Shown piece by piece: positions 9,143 through 18,840 of a DNA stretch of 64,000 bases (its first letter is position 1; each line of letters starts with the position of its first letter). The position numbers and the translations under genes were made by a program. The notes beneath the pieces were generated by a model. The model did no database searches and had not been told where the DNA came from. It worked only from the letters and a program-made list of their open reading frames with translations. The stretch is taken from positions 1-64,000 of the forward strand of contig NZ_PTRE01000021.1 of NCBI RefSeq assembly GCF_002965065.1, given 5' to 3'. The stretch comes from Escherichia sp. MOD1-EC7003 (GTDB lineage Bacteria; Pseudomonadota; Gammaproteobacteria; Enterobacterales; Enterobacteriaceae).

Positions 9143-11251
9143 TCAGGCTGCGGTAATCAGCCAGCAGTTGTGGATCTGGCGGTTACGGGCAAAATCCTGG
9201 GAGAGTGTTTTTTGCGTAATTTCTTGTGCTTTCAACCCCAGTTTTGCCAGTCCGTCAAGATCCATACGGAAGCCACGCTTGTTGTTCGAGAACATGATCG
9301 TCCCACCGGCACGCAGCAGACGTTTCAAATCTTTCATCAGCGCCAGATGATCGCGCTGAACATCAAACGCGTCTTCCATTCGTTTTGAGTTAGAGAAGGT
9401 TGGCGGATCGATAAAGATCAGATCAAACTGTTCATTTGCCTCACGCAGCCATGCCAGGCAATCGGCCTGAATCAGGCGATGCGCACGGCCAGTTAAGCCA
9501 TTCAGACGCAGGTTGCGTTCTGCCCACTCCAGATACGTACGCGACATATCCACGGTGGTGGTGCTGCGCGCACCGCCTAATCCCGCGTGCACGGTGGCGC
9601 TACCGGTATAAGAGAACAAGTTGAGGAAATCTTTGCCTTTGCTCATTTGACCAAGCATACGACGGGCGATACGGTGGTCGAGGAACAGACCCGTATCGAG
9701 GTAATCCGTCAGGTTCACCCACAGGTGAGCGTTATATTCGGTGACTTCGAAAAACTCGCCCTTCTCGCCCAGTTTCTGATACTGATTTTTGCCCTTCTGC
9801 CGTTCACGGGTTTTCAGCACCAGTTTGTTTGGCGCAATCCCCAGTACAGAAATGGTTGCAGCGATAATATCGAACAGACGCTGACGCGCTTTGTGCGCAT
9901 CAATAGTTTTTGGCGGCGCATACTCCTGCACCACCACCCAGTCAGCATAACGGTCAACGGCAACGTTATATTCCGGCAGATCGGCGTCATACAGGCGGTA
10001 ACATTCAATCCCTTCCTGGCGTGCCCACTTCTCGAATTTTTTGAGGTTCTTACGCAGGCGGTTGGCGTAGTCTTCCGCTACCATTGCCGGTTTGCTATCG
10101 GGTGTGCTTTCGGCAACGTGGTAATTTTTCTGCACGCAGTCCAGTGGGCCGTTTTTCGCCTTATACTGTTTGTCTGCACGCAGTTGCAGGCAGCTTAACA
10201 GATCCGGCGAAGCACTAAATAAAGAGAGATTCCAGCCACCGAACTGGTTTTTCATGATTCGGCCCAGCAGACTATGCAGCGCAATCAGCGCCGGTTCGCT
10301 GTCCAGACGTTCACCGTATGGCGGGTTGCTCAGTACTGTACCATACGGCCCTTTCGGCAGTGGGTTGGTCAGCTGCGCGACATCTTTCACCTCAAAGGTG
10401 ATCAGTTCGCCAATCCCCGCAAGACGGGCGTTAGTACGCGCACGTTGAATCACCCGTGCGTCGCTGTCCGAACCGTAAAAATGGGAGCTATACTCAGCCA
10501 GGCCTTTACGGGCGCGAGTTTGCGCTTCCGCTTTCACTTCCTGCCAGATAGCTTCATCATGCTGCGCCCAGCCGCTAAAGCCCCAACGCCCACGGTGCAA
10601 GCCCGGCGCGCGATCGGTCGCCAGCATCGCTGCTTCAATCAGCAACGTACCGGAACCACACATCGGATCGAGCAGGGGTGTTCCTGGCTGCCAGCCAGAA
10701 CGCATAACAATAGCGGCTGCCAGGGTTTCTTTGATCGGCGCAATACCGGCACGATCACGATAGCCACGCAGATGTAAACCATCACCACTGAGATCAAGGG
10801 CGATACTGGCGGTTTCTTTATGCAGCCAGACATTAACGCGGATATCCGGCGCATCGCGATCCACATTTGGACGCGGCAGATTTTTCCGCGTGAAAGCATC
10901 GACGATCGCGTCTTTCACTTTCATCGCGCCGTACTGACTGTTGCGGATGGTGTCATTCAAACCACTGAAGTGGACAGCGAATGTCGCGCCAGGATTAAAC
11001 ATCTCTGTCCAGTTGATCGCCTGAACGCCGAGATAGAGGTCTAAATCGCTGTAAACCTTGCACTCGCCCAGCGGCAACATAATACGCGAGGCCAGGCGGC
11101 TCCACATCAGGCTCTGGTAAACAAGCCGTGTGTCGCCCTTGAAATGGACCCCACCCTGAACTACCTGGCATTCAACGGCCCCCAGGTTTTCCAGTTCAGT
11201 TTTTAACAGCTCTTCCAGCCCACGGGCCGTACTGGCAAACAGAGAATTCAT
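9143..11251 (-). CDS. rlmL: Bifunctional 23S rRNA methyltransferase RlmKL
   Basis: RlmL (RlmKL) fuses two SAM-dependent enzymes. The N-terminal part makes m2G2445 and the C-terminal part m7G2069 in 23S rRNA. The 702-residue product shows a THUMP domain (about 45-155), the target-base motif SNPPYGERL around residue 310, and in the second half the Rossmann segment [16 protein letters not shown] and the motif [10 protein letters not shown]. Length agrees with the fused enterobacterial protein, with no frameshift. It is divergent from ycbX over 97 bases and followed by uup. Confidence 0.97.
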   Translation of the reverse strand: MNSLFASTARGLEELLKTELENLGAVECQVVQGGVHFKGDTRLVYQSLMWSRLASRIMLPLGECKVYSDLDLYLGVQAINWTEMFNPGATFAVHFSGLNDTIRNSQYGAMKVKDAIVDAFTRKNLPRPNVDRDAPDIRVNVWLHKETASIALDLSGDGLHLRGYRDRAGIAPIKETLAAAIVMRSGWQPGTPLLDPMCGSGTLLIEAAMLATDRAPGLHRGRWGFSGWAQHDEAIWQEVKAEAQTRARKGLAEYSSHFYGSDSDARVIQRARTNARLAGIGELITFEVKDVAQLTNPLPKGPYGTVLSNPPYGERLDSEPALIALHSLLGRIMKNQFGGWNLSLFSASPDLLSCLQLRADKQYKAKNGPLDCVQKNYHVAESTPDSKPAMVAEDYANRLRKNLKKFEKWARQEGIECYRLYDADLPEYNVAVDRYADWVVVQEYAPPKTIDAHKARQRLFDIIAATISVLGIAPNKLVLKTRERQKGKNQYQKLGEKGEFFEVTEYNAHLWVNLTDYLDTGLFLDHRIARRMLGQMSKGKDFLNLFSYTGSATVHAGLGGARSTTTVDMSRTYLEWAERNLRLNGLTGRAHRLIQADCLAWLREANEQFDLIFIDPPTFSNSKRMEDAFDVQRDHLALMKDLKRLLRAGGTIMFSNNKRGFRMDLDGLAKLGLKAQEITQKTLSQDFARNRQIHNCWLITAA

Positions 11252-11348
11252 ATCGTCACTTTTACTCTAAGAAAATTGTTGCGCATTATAGCTAATAAGC
11301 GCGTCATGTCATAAAGTTGAAGGCTTATTTTCATTTGAGGACCGCAGC

Positions 11349-12458
11349 GTGGCGACATTAACCCGGCTTTTTATTCATCCTGTTAAATCGATGCGCGGCA
11401 TTGGTCTTACACATGCCCTGGCTGATGTCAGTGGTCTGGCCTTCGATCGCATCTTCATGCTCACGGAACCTGACGGTACGTTTATTACCGCTCGCCAGTT
11501 TCCGCAAATGGTACGGTTTACCCCTTCCCCCGTGCATGATGGCTTGCATCTCACCGCTCCAGATGGCAGTAGCGCATATGTCCGTTTTGCTGATTTCGCC
11601 ACACAAGACGCACCAACAGAGGTTTGGGGCACGCATTTTACCGCGCGAACTGCGCCAGACGCGATCAACAAATGGCTAAGTGGATTTTTCTCCCGCGAAG
11701 TGCAATTACGCTGGGTGGGGCCACAAATGACGCGGCGCGTGAAACGCCACCACACTGTACCTCTGTCATTTGCCGATGGCTATCCTTACCTACTTGCTAA
11801 CGAAGCCTCGTTACGTGATCTCCAGCAACGTTGTCCGGCCAGTGTAAAAATGGAGCAGTTCCGTCCCAATCTGGTGGTTTCCGGCGCGTCGGCCTGGGAA
11901 GAAGATAGCTGGAAAGTGATTCGCATTGGTGATGTGGTGTTTGACGTGGTTAAACCTTGCAGCCGCTGTATTTTCACCACTGTCAGTCCGGAAAAAGGAC
12001 AAAAGCATCCGGCTGGTGAACCGTTAAAAACGTTGCAATCTTTCCGCACTGCCCAGGATAACGGTGATGTCGATTTTGGTCAGAATTTAATTGCCCGTAA
12101 TAGTGGCGTGATTCGCGTTGGCGACGAGGTGGAAATTCTGGCCACGGTTCCGGCTAAAATTTACGGCGCAACTGCCGCTGACGATACTGTCAACATCACG
12201 CAACAACCGGACGCAAATGTAGATATTGACTGGCAGGGACAGGCATTTCGTGGAAACAACCAACAGGTTTTGCTGGAGCAATTAGAAAATCAGGGAATTC
12301 GTATCCCTTATTCTTGCCGCGCGGGCATTTGTGGAAGTTGTCGTGTTCAGCTTATAGAAGGCGAAGTTACACCGCTGAAAAAATCCGCAATGGGCGATGA
12401 TGGCACCATTCTTTGCTGTAGCTGTGTGCCGAAGACTGCGCTTAAGCTGACGCGTTAG
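11349..12458 (+). CDS. ycbX: MOSC/2Fe-2S protein YcbX
   Basis: YcbX takes part in molybdenum-cofactor-dependent reduction of N-hydroxylated bases such as 6-hydroxylaminopurine. The 369-residue product begins at a GTG (11349) and contains a MOSC beta-barrel N-terminal domain, the MOSC cysteine segment [12 protein letters not shown] near residue 210, and a C-terminal plant-type ferredoxin domain. The cluster ligands are visible as CRAGICGSC followed by a later CCSC. The stop overlaps the zapC stop by 4 bases in a convergent arrangement. Confidence 0.95.
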   Translation: MATLTRLFIHPVKSMRGIGLTHALADVSGLAFDRIFMLTEPDGTFITARQFPQMVRFTPSPVHDGLHLTAPDGSSAYVRFADFATQDAPTEVWGTHFTARTAPDAINKWLSGFFSREVQLRWVGPQMTRRVKRHHTVPLSFADGYPYLLANEASLRDLQQRCPASVKMEQFRPNLVVSGASAWEEDSWKVIRIGDVVFDVVKPCSRCIFTTVSPEKGQKHPAGEPLKTLQSFRTAQDNGDVDFGQNLIARNSGVIRVGDEVEILATVPAKIYGATAADDTVNITQQPDANVDIDWQGQAFRGNNQQVLLEQLENQGIRIPYSCRAGICGSCRVQLIEGEVTPLKKSAMGDDGTILCCSCVPKTALKLTR

Positions 12459-12997
12459 ACTGCCTGTTCGAGGCTGAAGCTGTCAAAATTAACCTGCGGT
12501 TTCAACCTGTCGTTCATGATTTTGATGGCATCGCCTAGCAGCATCGTGCGACCAGCAATAACTACGCAGGGTTGCGCCAGCAAGCATAGTGCGGCATTTT
12601 CGCCAGATTCAACGACCAGCAAATTGACTTGCTCGTGGGTATCGCTCAACCAGACACAAGCAGCATCACCCAACATTGGTGCCCACATTTCGCCATGGGA
12701 AACAAAATGCCAGCTTTTCGGCATTTGCGGTTTGAGATAACGAATCGCCACCAGCGCATTAAGCACCAGTTCGGCTTTTTGTTCTTTAGATAAATTGAAA
12801 TCGCGGCACTTTTCTTCAAACGAGAAATAGAGTGCGGTGTCGTCAACGCAAAAGCCTGCGGGAGAAAAGGCATCCGGAGTCAACATTTTTCGCGCAAAAC
12901 GTGAGCGAAATAGCATACCATTGGCTAAATCGAGCATCATTCGATCGTGCTCTTCATCGTAATACCAACGCCAGTTATCGTCTGGTTTAATTCGCAT
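12455..12997 (-). CDS. zapC: Cell division protein ZapC
   Basis: ZapC is a cytosolic FtsZ-associated protein that stabilises protofilament bundles at the Z-ring. The 180-residue product ([20 protein letters not shown]) has full length and no membrane segment. Its 3' end overlaps ycbX by 4 bases tail to tail. The 171 bases upstream, toward pyrD, hold the pyrD terminator and an AT-rich leader. Confidence 0.95.
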   Translation of the reverse strand: MRIKPDDNWRWYYDEEHDRMMLDLANGMLFRSRFARKMLTPDAFSPAGFCVDDTALYFSFEEKCRDFNLSKEQKAELVLNALVAIRYLKPQMPKSWHFVSHGEMWAPMLGDAACVWLSDTHEQVNLLVVESGENAALCLLAQPCVVIAGRTMLLGDAIKIMNDRLKPQVNFDSFSLEQAV

Positions 12998-13105
12998 CTG
13001 CCTCCCCCTACCCTATAAAACCGCAGCAACACAATCCATTGTCGCTTCGCTTAATAACCTCAACAATAAAGTACAAAATGTCTAAATAAGCAACAGGGAT
13101 GAATA

Positions 13106-13136
13106 TAAAACAACCAGGGCTGAAAATAAAGCCCTG
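13106..13136 (-). terminator. Terminator of pyrD
   Basis: A 7-bp stem CAGGGCT/AGCCCTG at 13115-13136 is followed in minus-strand direction by GGTTGTTTTAT, about 30 bases beyond the pyrD stop. Confidence 0.6.
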
Positions 13137-13168
13137 ATTATCTTATAAAGAGAAATTCGAAGAAATAA

Positions 13169-14179
13169 TTAGATATGGGTAACGATTTCTTTAATCAGCG
13201 GCGGACCTTTAAAAATAAAACCAGAATAAATTTGCACCAGTGAGGCACCAGCAGCAATCTTCTCACGCGCAGCGATCACCGAGTCAATGCCGCCAACACC
13301 GATGATCGGTAGGCGACCGTTTAATTCCTGTGATAAGCGGCGAATAATTTCTGTGCTTTTTAACTGAAGCGGACGACCACTTAAGCCACCGGTTTGATCG
13401 CAATTTTTCATTCCCTGAACCAGAGAACGATCGAGTGTGGTATTGGTTGCAATAACGCCATCAATATTATGGCGAACTAAACTATCGGCAACCTGGATCA
13501 ATTCTTCTTCAGAAAGATCCGGCGCGATCTTCACCGCGATCGGCACATATTTATGGTGCATCGCTTGCAAATCATTTTGCTTATTTTTAATCGCGGTTAA
13601 GAGATCATCCAGCGCTTCACCATATTGCAGTGTGCGTAATCCTGGGGTATTCGGCGATGAAATATTGATGGCGATATATCCCGCATAGGCATAGATTTTT
13701 TCCATACAAATCAGATAGTCATCTTTACCCTGCTCCACCGGCGTATCTTTATTTTTGCCGATGTTAATCCCCAGGATGCCGTCATAATGAGCTTTTTTTA
13801 CGTTCTCTACGAGGTTATCAACGCCAAGATTATTAAAGCCCATGCGGTTGATCAAACCTTCGGCATCTACCAGACGAAAGAGACGCGGTTTGTCATTACC
13901 GGGTTGTGGGCGTGGCGTGACGGTACCGATCTCGATCGATCCAAAACCCATCGCGCCTAACGCGTCAATGCACTCCCCGTCTTTATCCAGACCGGCTGCC
14001 AGACCAAGTGGATTTTTAAACGTCAGGCCCATGCAATTAACGGGTTTTACAGGAACTTTTTGCCGAATAAGTGTTTCAAACGGCGTTCCGCTAATGCGGC
14101 GTAATTGATGAAAAGTAAACTCATGAGCGCGCTCTGGATCGAGCTGGAAAAGGGCTTTACGAACGAAGGGGTAGTACAT
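13169..14179 (-). CDS. pyrD: Dihydroorotate dehydrogenase (quinone) PyrD
   Basis: PyrD oxidises dihydroorotate to orotate in pyrimidine synthesis, passing electrons to quinone at the inner membrane. The 336-residue product starts at the ATG at 14179 ([11 protein letters not shown]). The nine upstream in-frame codons would cover the ribosome-binding site and are excluded. It is a class 2 enzyme with an N-terminal membrane-binding helix pair. The catalytic Ser lies in [10 protein letters not shown] and FMN-binding segments include [10 protein letters not shown] and GVGGIDSV. Upstream are a start-switch hairpin and a PurR box, so both pyrimidine and purine supply should regulate it. Confidence 0.98.
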   Translation of the reverse strand: MYYPFVRKALFQLDPERAHEFTFHQLRRISGTPFETLIRQKVPVKPVNCMGLTFKNPLGLAAGLDKDGECIDALGAMGFGSIEIGTVTPRPQPGNDKPRLFRLVDAEGLINRMGFNNLGVDNLVENVKKAHYDGILGINIGKNKDTPVEQGKDDYLICMEKIYAYAGYIAINISSPNTPGLRTLQYGEALDDLLTAIKNKQNDLQAMHHKYVPIAVKIAPDLSEEELIQVADSLVRHNIDGVIATNTTLDRSLVQGMKNCDQTGGLSGRPLQLKSTEIIRRLSQELNGRLPIIGVGGIDSVIAAREKIAAGASLVQIYSGFIFKGPPLIKEIVTHI

Positions 14180-14182
14180 GAA

Positions 14183-14215
14183 CTCTCCTGGATTCCCGGT
14201 GTGCAAACCGGGGGC
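14183..14215 (-). promoter_or_regulatory. pyrD leader hairpin and Shine-Dalgarno (pyrimidine start-switch)
   Basis: On the minus strand the pyrD transcript would begin within a run of C (GCCCCCGG). The first bases can pair as ACCGGG/CCCGGT (14195-14212) just in front of the AGGAGAG Shine-Dalgarno at 14183-14189. In E. coli, abundant CTP makes RNA polymerase start at C, which forms this hairpin and blocks translation. Starting at G further in shortens it. The elements are visible; the mechanism is known for K-12. Confidence 0.75.
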
Positions 14216-14264
14216 ATATTATGTGCGAGTTCGGAACAAAAGGGAATTGACCTACGGCAATAAA

Positions 14265-14280
14265 TAGCAAACGTTTTCTT
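14265..14280 (-). promoter_or_regulatory. PurR operator upstream of pyrD
   Basis: The minus-strand 16-mer AAGAAAACGTTTGCTA has the PurR core AAACGTTT and resembles ACGCAAACGTTTNCNT. pyrD is a known PurR target. Confidence 0.65.
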
Positions 14281-14415
14281 ATTGCGTTTTTTTTATGCTT
14301 TTTTTGGCTTTGCTTCGCCAGATAAATCATTTCAACTCGCGAACGCCCTCTGTCAGACTGACTAAATTGTTATCAATGTTAACAAAAGAAGAACAATTGG
14401 TTATAAGGAGAGAGT

Positions 14416-14991
14416 ATGCGTGTCATCACCCTGGCGGGTAGTCCTCGCTTTCCTTCTCGCTCCAGCGCCTTGCTGGAATATGCGCGGGAAAAACTGAATG
14501 GCCTGGATGTAGAGGTTTATCACTGGAATCTGCAAAACTTCGCCCCGGAAGATCTGCTCTATGCTCGTTTCGATAGTCCGGCAGTCAAGACTTTCACCGA
14601 ACAACTGCAACAGGCCGATGGGTTGATTGTCGCCACACCTGTGTATAAAGCCGCCTATTCCGGTGCACTGAAAACTCTGCTCGATCTGCTGCCAGAACGT
14701 GCGTTGCAAGGCAAAGTGGTACTGCCGCTGGCAACGGGCGGTACGGTGGCTCATCTGTTGGCGGTCGATTACGCACTTAAACCTGTTTTAAGCGCACTGA
14801 AAGCCTAGGAGATCCTGCACGGCGTGTTTGCCGATGACTCTCAGGTGATTGATTACCAGCACAAACCCCAGTTCACGCCAAATCTGCAAACCCGTCTTGA
14901 TACCGCGCTAGAAACTTTCTGGCAGGCGTTGCACCGTCGGGATGTTCAGGTTCCTGACTTTCATTCTCTGCGAGGTAATGCCCATGCGTAA
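14416..14991 (+). pseudogene. ssuE: ssuE, NADPH-dependent FMN reductase, interrupted by an amber codon
   Basis: SsuE reduces FMN with NADPH and hands FMNH2 to the SsuD monooxygenase. The reading frame opens with a good ribosome site (AAGGAGAGAGT) at the ATG at 14416. It shows the flavodoxin-like fold ([26 protein letters not shown]) and the oligomerisation helix segment around LLAVDYALK. Codon 131 at 14806-14808 is TAG; the K-12 protein has Gln there (CAG, as I remember it). After it the same frame stays open and family-like (EILHGVFADDSQVIDY) to the TAA at 14989-14991, restoring the normal 191 codons. A protein ending at 130 residues lacks the last 61. It is first in ssuEADCB and its original stop overlaps ssuA by 8 bases. 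A sequencing error or suppressor background cannot be excluded. Confidence 0.9.
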
Positions 14992-15943
14992 CATCATTAA
15001 ACTGGCGCTGGCGGGATTGCTTAGCGTCTCTACGATTGCGGTTGCTGCAGAGTCCTCGCCTGAAACGTTACGAATAGGCTATCAGAAAGGCAGCATTGGT
15101 ATGGTGCTGGCAAAAAGCCACCAGTTACTGGAAACACGCTATCCACAAACCAAAATCTCGTGGGTGGAGTTTCCCGCGGGTCCGCAAATGTTGGAAGCGT
15201 TAAACGTTGGCAGTATTGATCTCGGCGGCACCGGGGATATTCCACCAATCTATGCTCAGGCCGCCGGGGCTGATTTGGTGTACGTGGGCGTCGAGCCGCC
15301 GAAGCCAAAAGCCGAAGTGATTCTGGTACCAGAAAGCAGTCCGATCAAAACCGTAGCCGACCTTAAAGGTCACAAAGTTGCCTTTCAGAAAGGTTCCAGT
15401 TCGCACAATCTTTTACTACGCGCATTGCGCCAGGCCGGGCTTACATTCACGGATATCCAGCCCACTTACCTGACGCCCGCCGATGCCCGCGCTGCGTTCC
15501 AGCAAGGTAACGTCGACGCCTGGGCCATCTGGGATCCCTACTACTCTGCCGCGTTATTACAGGGCGGCGTACGGGTGTTGAAAGACGGCAGCGATCTTAA
15601 TCAAACCGGATCGTTTTATCTGGCAGCTCGCCCCTATGCCGAAAAAAACGGCGCATTTATTCAGGACGTGCTGGCAACCTTTAGCGAAGCCGATGCGTTA
15701 ACCCGCAGTCAGCGTGAGCAAAGCATCGCTTTACTGGCAAAAACGATGGGCTTACCGGCACCAGTGATTGCCTCGTATCTGGATCATCGTCCTCCCACCA
15801 CCATCAAACCGGTTAACGCCGAGATTGCCGCCTTACAGCAGCAAACGGCAGATCTGTTTTATGAAAACCGTCTGGTACCGAAAAAAGTCGATATTCGCCA
15901 GCGCATCTGGCAGCCCACGCAACTGGAAGGAAAACAATTATGA
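14984..15943 (+). CDS. ssuA: Alkanesulfonate-binding periplasmic protein SsuA
   Basis: SsuA is the solute-binding protein of the SsuABC importer for aliphatic sulfonates. From the ATG at 14984 it is 319 residues with a Sec signal peptide ([20 protein letters not shown], cleavage expected after AVAA). The body ([35 protein letters not shown]) is typical of the NrtA/SsuA/TauA fold. A start 14 codons upstream would put a non-signal extension ahead of the leader and is rejected. Its start overlaps the ancestral ssuE stop and its stop overlaps ssuD by 4 bases, so translation through ssuE probably matters for its expression. Confidence 0.96.
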   Translation: MRNIIKLALAGLLSVSTIAVAAESSPETLRIGYQKGSIGMVLAKSHQLLETRYPQTKISWVEFPAGPQMLEALNVGSIDLGGTGDIPPIYAQAAGADLVYVGVEPPKPKAEVILVPESSPIKTVADLKGHKVAFQKGSSSHNLLLRALRQAGLTFTDIQPTYLTPADARAAFQQGNVDAWAIWDPYYSAALLQGGVRVLKDGSDLNQTGSFYLAARPYAEKNGAFIQDVLATFSEADALTRSQREQSIALLAKTMGLPAPVIASYLDHRPPTTIKPVNAEIAALQQQTADLFYENRLVPKKVDIRQRIWQPTQLEGKQL

Positions 15944-17085
15944 GTCTGAATATGTTCTGGTTTTTACCGACCCACGGTGACGGTCGTTATCTGGGAACGG
16001 AAGAAGGTTCACGCCCGGTTGATCACGGTTATCTGCAGCAGATTGCGCAAGCAGCGGATCGTCTTGGCTATACTGGGGTGCTGATCCCAACGGGGCGCTC
16101 CTGCGAAGATGCGTGGCTGGTTGCAGCATCGATGATCCCGGTGACGCAACGGCTGAAGTTTCTTGTTGCTTTGCGCCCCAGTGTGACCTCTCCTACCGTT
16201 GCCGCCCGCCAGGCCACCACGCTTGACCGCCTCTCTAACGGACGCGCGTTGTTTAATCTGGTGACAGGCAGCGATCCACAAGAGCTGGCAGGCGACGGCG
16301 TGTTCCTCGACCATAGCGAGCGTTACGAAGCCTCGGCAGAATTTACCCAAGTCTGGCGACGTTTATTACAGGGAGAAACCGTCGATTTCAACGGTAAACA
16401 TATTCATGTGCGCGGAGCCAGACTGCTCTTCCCGCCAATTCAACAGCCGTATCCTCCGCTTTACTTTGGTGGATCGTCAGACGTCGCCCAGGAACTGGCG
16501 GCAGAACAAGTTGATCTCTATCTCACCTGGGGCGAACCGCCGGAACGGGTAAAAGAGAAAATCGAACAAGTACGGGCGAAAGCTGCCGCGCATGGACGCA
16601 AAATTCGTTTTGGTATTCGTCTGCATGTGATTGTTCGCGAGACCAACGACGAAGCGTGGCAGGCAGCCGAACGATTAATCTCCCATCTTGATGATGAGAC
16701 CATCGCCAAAGCACAGGCCGCCTTTGCCCGTACGGATTCTGTGGGGCAACAGCGGATGGCGGCGTTACATAACGGCAAGCGCGACAATCTGGAGATCAGT
16801 CCTAATTTATGGGCGGGCGTTGGCTTAGTCCGCGGCGGTGCCGGGACAGCGCTGGTGGGCGATGGTCCGACGGTCGCCGCGAGAATCAAGGAATACGCTG
16901 CACTTGGCATCGACAGTTTTGTGCTTTCGGGCTATCCACATCTGGAAGAAGCGTATCGGGTTGGCGAGTTGCTGTTCCCGCATCTGGATGTCGCCATCCC
17001 GGAAATTCCCCAGCCGCAGCCGCTGAATCTACAAGGTGAAGCGGTGGCAAATGATTTTATCCCACGCAAAGTCGCGCAGAGCTAA
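15940..17085 (+). CDS. ssuD: FMNH2-dependent alkanesulfonate monooxygenase SsuD
   Basis: SsuD cleaves C1-substituted alkanesulfonates into aldehyde and sulfite with FMNH2 and oxygen, releasing sulfur for growth. The 381-residue product is a bacterial-luciferase-type TIM barrel ([47 protein letters not shown]) of full length. FMNH2 is normally supplied by SsuE, which is interrupted here. Another flavin reductase such as Fre would have to substitute. It overlaps ssuA by 4 bases and precedes ssuC by 11. Confidence 0.97.
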   Translation: MSLNMFWFLPTHGDGRYLGTEEGSRPVDHGYLQQIAQAADRLGYTGVLIPTGRSCEDAWLVAASMIPVTQRLKFLVALRPSVTSPTVAARQATTLDRLSNGRALFNLVTGSDPQELAGDGVFLDHSERYEASAEFTQVWRRLLQGETVDFNGKHIHVRGARLLFPPIQQPYPPLYFGGSSDVAQELAAEQVDLYLTWGEPPERVKEKIEQVRAKAAAHGRKIRFGIRLHVIVRETNDEAWQAAERLISHLDDETIAKAQAAFARTDSVGQQRMAALHNGKRDNLEISPNLWAGVGLVRGGAGTALVGDGPTVAARIKEYAALGIDSFVLSGYPHLEEAYRVGELLFPHLDVAIPEIPQPQPLNLQGEAVANDFIPRKVAQS

Positions 17086-17096
17086 GGAACAAAATG

Positions 17097-17888
17097 ATGG
17101 CAACGCCAGTGAAGAAGTGGTTATTGCGCGTTGCCCCCTGGTTTTTACCGGTGGGCATCGTGGCGGTGTGGCAACTGGCCTCCTCGGTTGGCTGGCTGTC
17201 GACACGTATTTTGCCCTCACCGGAAGGGGTGGTGATGGCATTCTGGACGCTCTCAGCCAGCGGCGAATTGTGGCAACATCTGGCGATCAGCTCCTGGCGG
17301 GCGCTGATTGGTTTTTCAATTGGCGGATCGCTGGGGTTGATTCTGGGACTGATTAGCGGACTGTCGCGCTGGGGAGAACGGCTGCTGGATACCTCAATTC
17401 AGATGTTGCGCAACGTGCCGCATCTGGCGCTGATCCCGCTAGTGATTTTGTGGTTTGGCATTGATGAATCCGCAAAAATCTTTCTGGTGGCGCTCGGCAC
17501 GCTATTCCCCATTTATATCAACACCTGGCATGGCATCCGTAATATTGATCGCGGGCTGGTGGAGATGGCGCGTAGCTATGGATTATCCGGTTTACCGCTG
17601 TTTATTCATGTGATCCTGCCTGGCGCCCTGCCTTCAATTATGGTTGGCGTTCGTTTTGCGTTGGGCCTGATGTGGCTGACGCTGATTGTTGCCGAAACCA
17701 TTTCTGCCAATTCCGGCATTGGTTATCTGGCGATGAATGCGCGGGAGTTTTTGCAAACGGATGTGGTGGTAGTCGCTATTATTCTTTACGCCCTGCTCGG
17801 CAAACTTGCTGACGTCAGCGCGCAGCTGTTAGAGCGCTTCTGGTTGCGCTGGAACCCGGCTTATCATCTGAAGGAGGCCACGGTATGA
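17097..17888 (+). CDS. ssuC: Alkanesulfonate ABC transporter permease SsuC
   Basis: SsuC is the inner-membrane permease of the sulfonate importer. Starting at the second of two consecutive ATG codons (17097) gives 263 residues as in K-12. Starting at 17094 adds one Met, and the AAGGA at 17087-17091 could serve either. About six hydrophobic helices are visible, and the EAA loop contacting the ATPase is the segment [22 protein letters not shown]. The stop overlaps the ssuB start by 4 bases. Confidence 0.95.
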   Translation: MATPVKKWLLRVAPWFLPVGIVAVWQLASSVGWLSTRILPSPEGVVMAFWTLSASGELWQHLAISSWRALIGFSIGGSLGLILGLISGLSRWGERLLDTSIQMLRNVPHLALIPLVILWFGIDESAKIFLVALGTLFPIYINTWHGIRNIDRGLVEMARSYGLSGLPLFIHVILPGALPSIMVGVRFALGLMWLTLIVAETISANSGIGYLAMNAREFLQTDVVVVAIILYALLGKLADVSAQLLERFWLRWNPAYHLKEATV

Positions 17889-18652
17889 ATACTGCTCGTC
17901 TGAACAAGGGCACACCATTGTTACTCAATGCAGTAAGCAAACATTACGCGGAAAATATCGTCCTGAACCGAATGGATCTGCATATTCCGGCAGGTCAATT
18001 TGTGGCGGTGGTGGGTCGCAGCGGCGGTGGTAAAAGTACCCTGCTGCGCCTTCTGGCTGGTCTGGAAACGCCAACCGCAGGCGATGTGTTAGCGGGCACA
18101 ACGCCGATGGCTGAGATTCAGGACGATACGCGAATGATGTTTCAGGATGCGCGTCTGCTGCCGTGGAAATCGGTGATTGATAACGTTGGGTTAGGTCTTA
18201 AAGGCCAGTGGCGCGATGCCGCTCGTCGGGCGTTGGCTGCGGTAGGGCTGGAGAATCGCGCGGGAGAATGGCCTGCCGCACTTTCTGGCGGGCAGAAACA
18301 GCGCGTGGCGCTGGCAAGAGCGTTGATTCATCGACCGGGGTTATTGTTGCTTGATGAACCGCTCGGGGCGCTGGACGCCTTAACGCGACTGGAGATGCAG
18401 GATCTGATTGTGTCGCTTTGGCAGGAGCACGGTTTTACCGTTTTGCTGGTGACGCATGATGTGAGCGAAGCGGTGGCGATGGCTGACCGGGTACTGTTGA
18501 TTGAAGAGGGAAAGATTGGGCTTGATTTGACGGTGGATATTCCCCGTCCGCGCCGGTTAGGTTCGGTGCGATTAGCGGAGCTGGAAGCAGAAGTGTTGCA
18601 ACGGGTGATGCAGCGTGGGCATTCTGAACAACCGATTCGGCGTCATGGTTAA
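17885..18652 (+). CDS. ssuB: Alkanesulfonate ABC transporter ATPase SsuB
   Basis: SsuB powers sulfonate uptake from the cytosolic side. The 255-residue product has Walker [10 protein letters not shown] near residue 43, the Q-loop segment [11 protein letters not shown], signature [15 protein letters not shown], Walker [13 protein letters not shown] and the switch His in LLVTHDVSE. The last dozen residues ([12 protein letters not shown]) differ from the tail I remember for K-12 but the length is unchanged. It is the last gene of the operon and a REP cluster follows. Confidence 0.95.
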   Translation: MNTARLNKGTPLLLNAVSKHYAENIVLNRMDLHIPAGQFVAVVGRSGGGKSTLLRLLAGLETPTAGDVLAGTTPMAEIQDDTRMMFQDARLLPWKSVIDNVGLGLKGQWRDAARRALAAVGLENRAGEWPAALSGGQKQRVALARALIHRPGLLLLDEPLGALDALTRLEMQDLIVSLWQEHGFTVLLVTHDVSEAVAMADRVLLIEEGKIGLDLTVDIPRPRRLGSVRLAELEAEVLQRVMQRGHSEQPIRRHG

Positions 18653-18671
18653 TATGCCGAATGTGGCGCAT

Positions 18672-18838
<167 letters not shown>

Positions 18839-18840
18839 TA

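Noticed and set aside
14594-14776. Short antisense frames inside ssuE as a replacement gene
   Set aside because: They mirror the sense codons, and the sense frame itself is clearly family-like on both sides of the amber codon.
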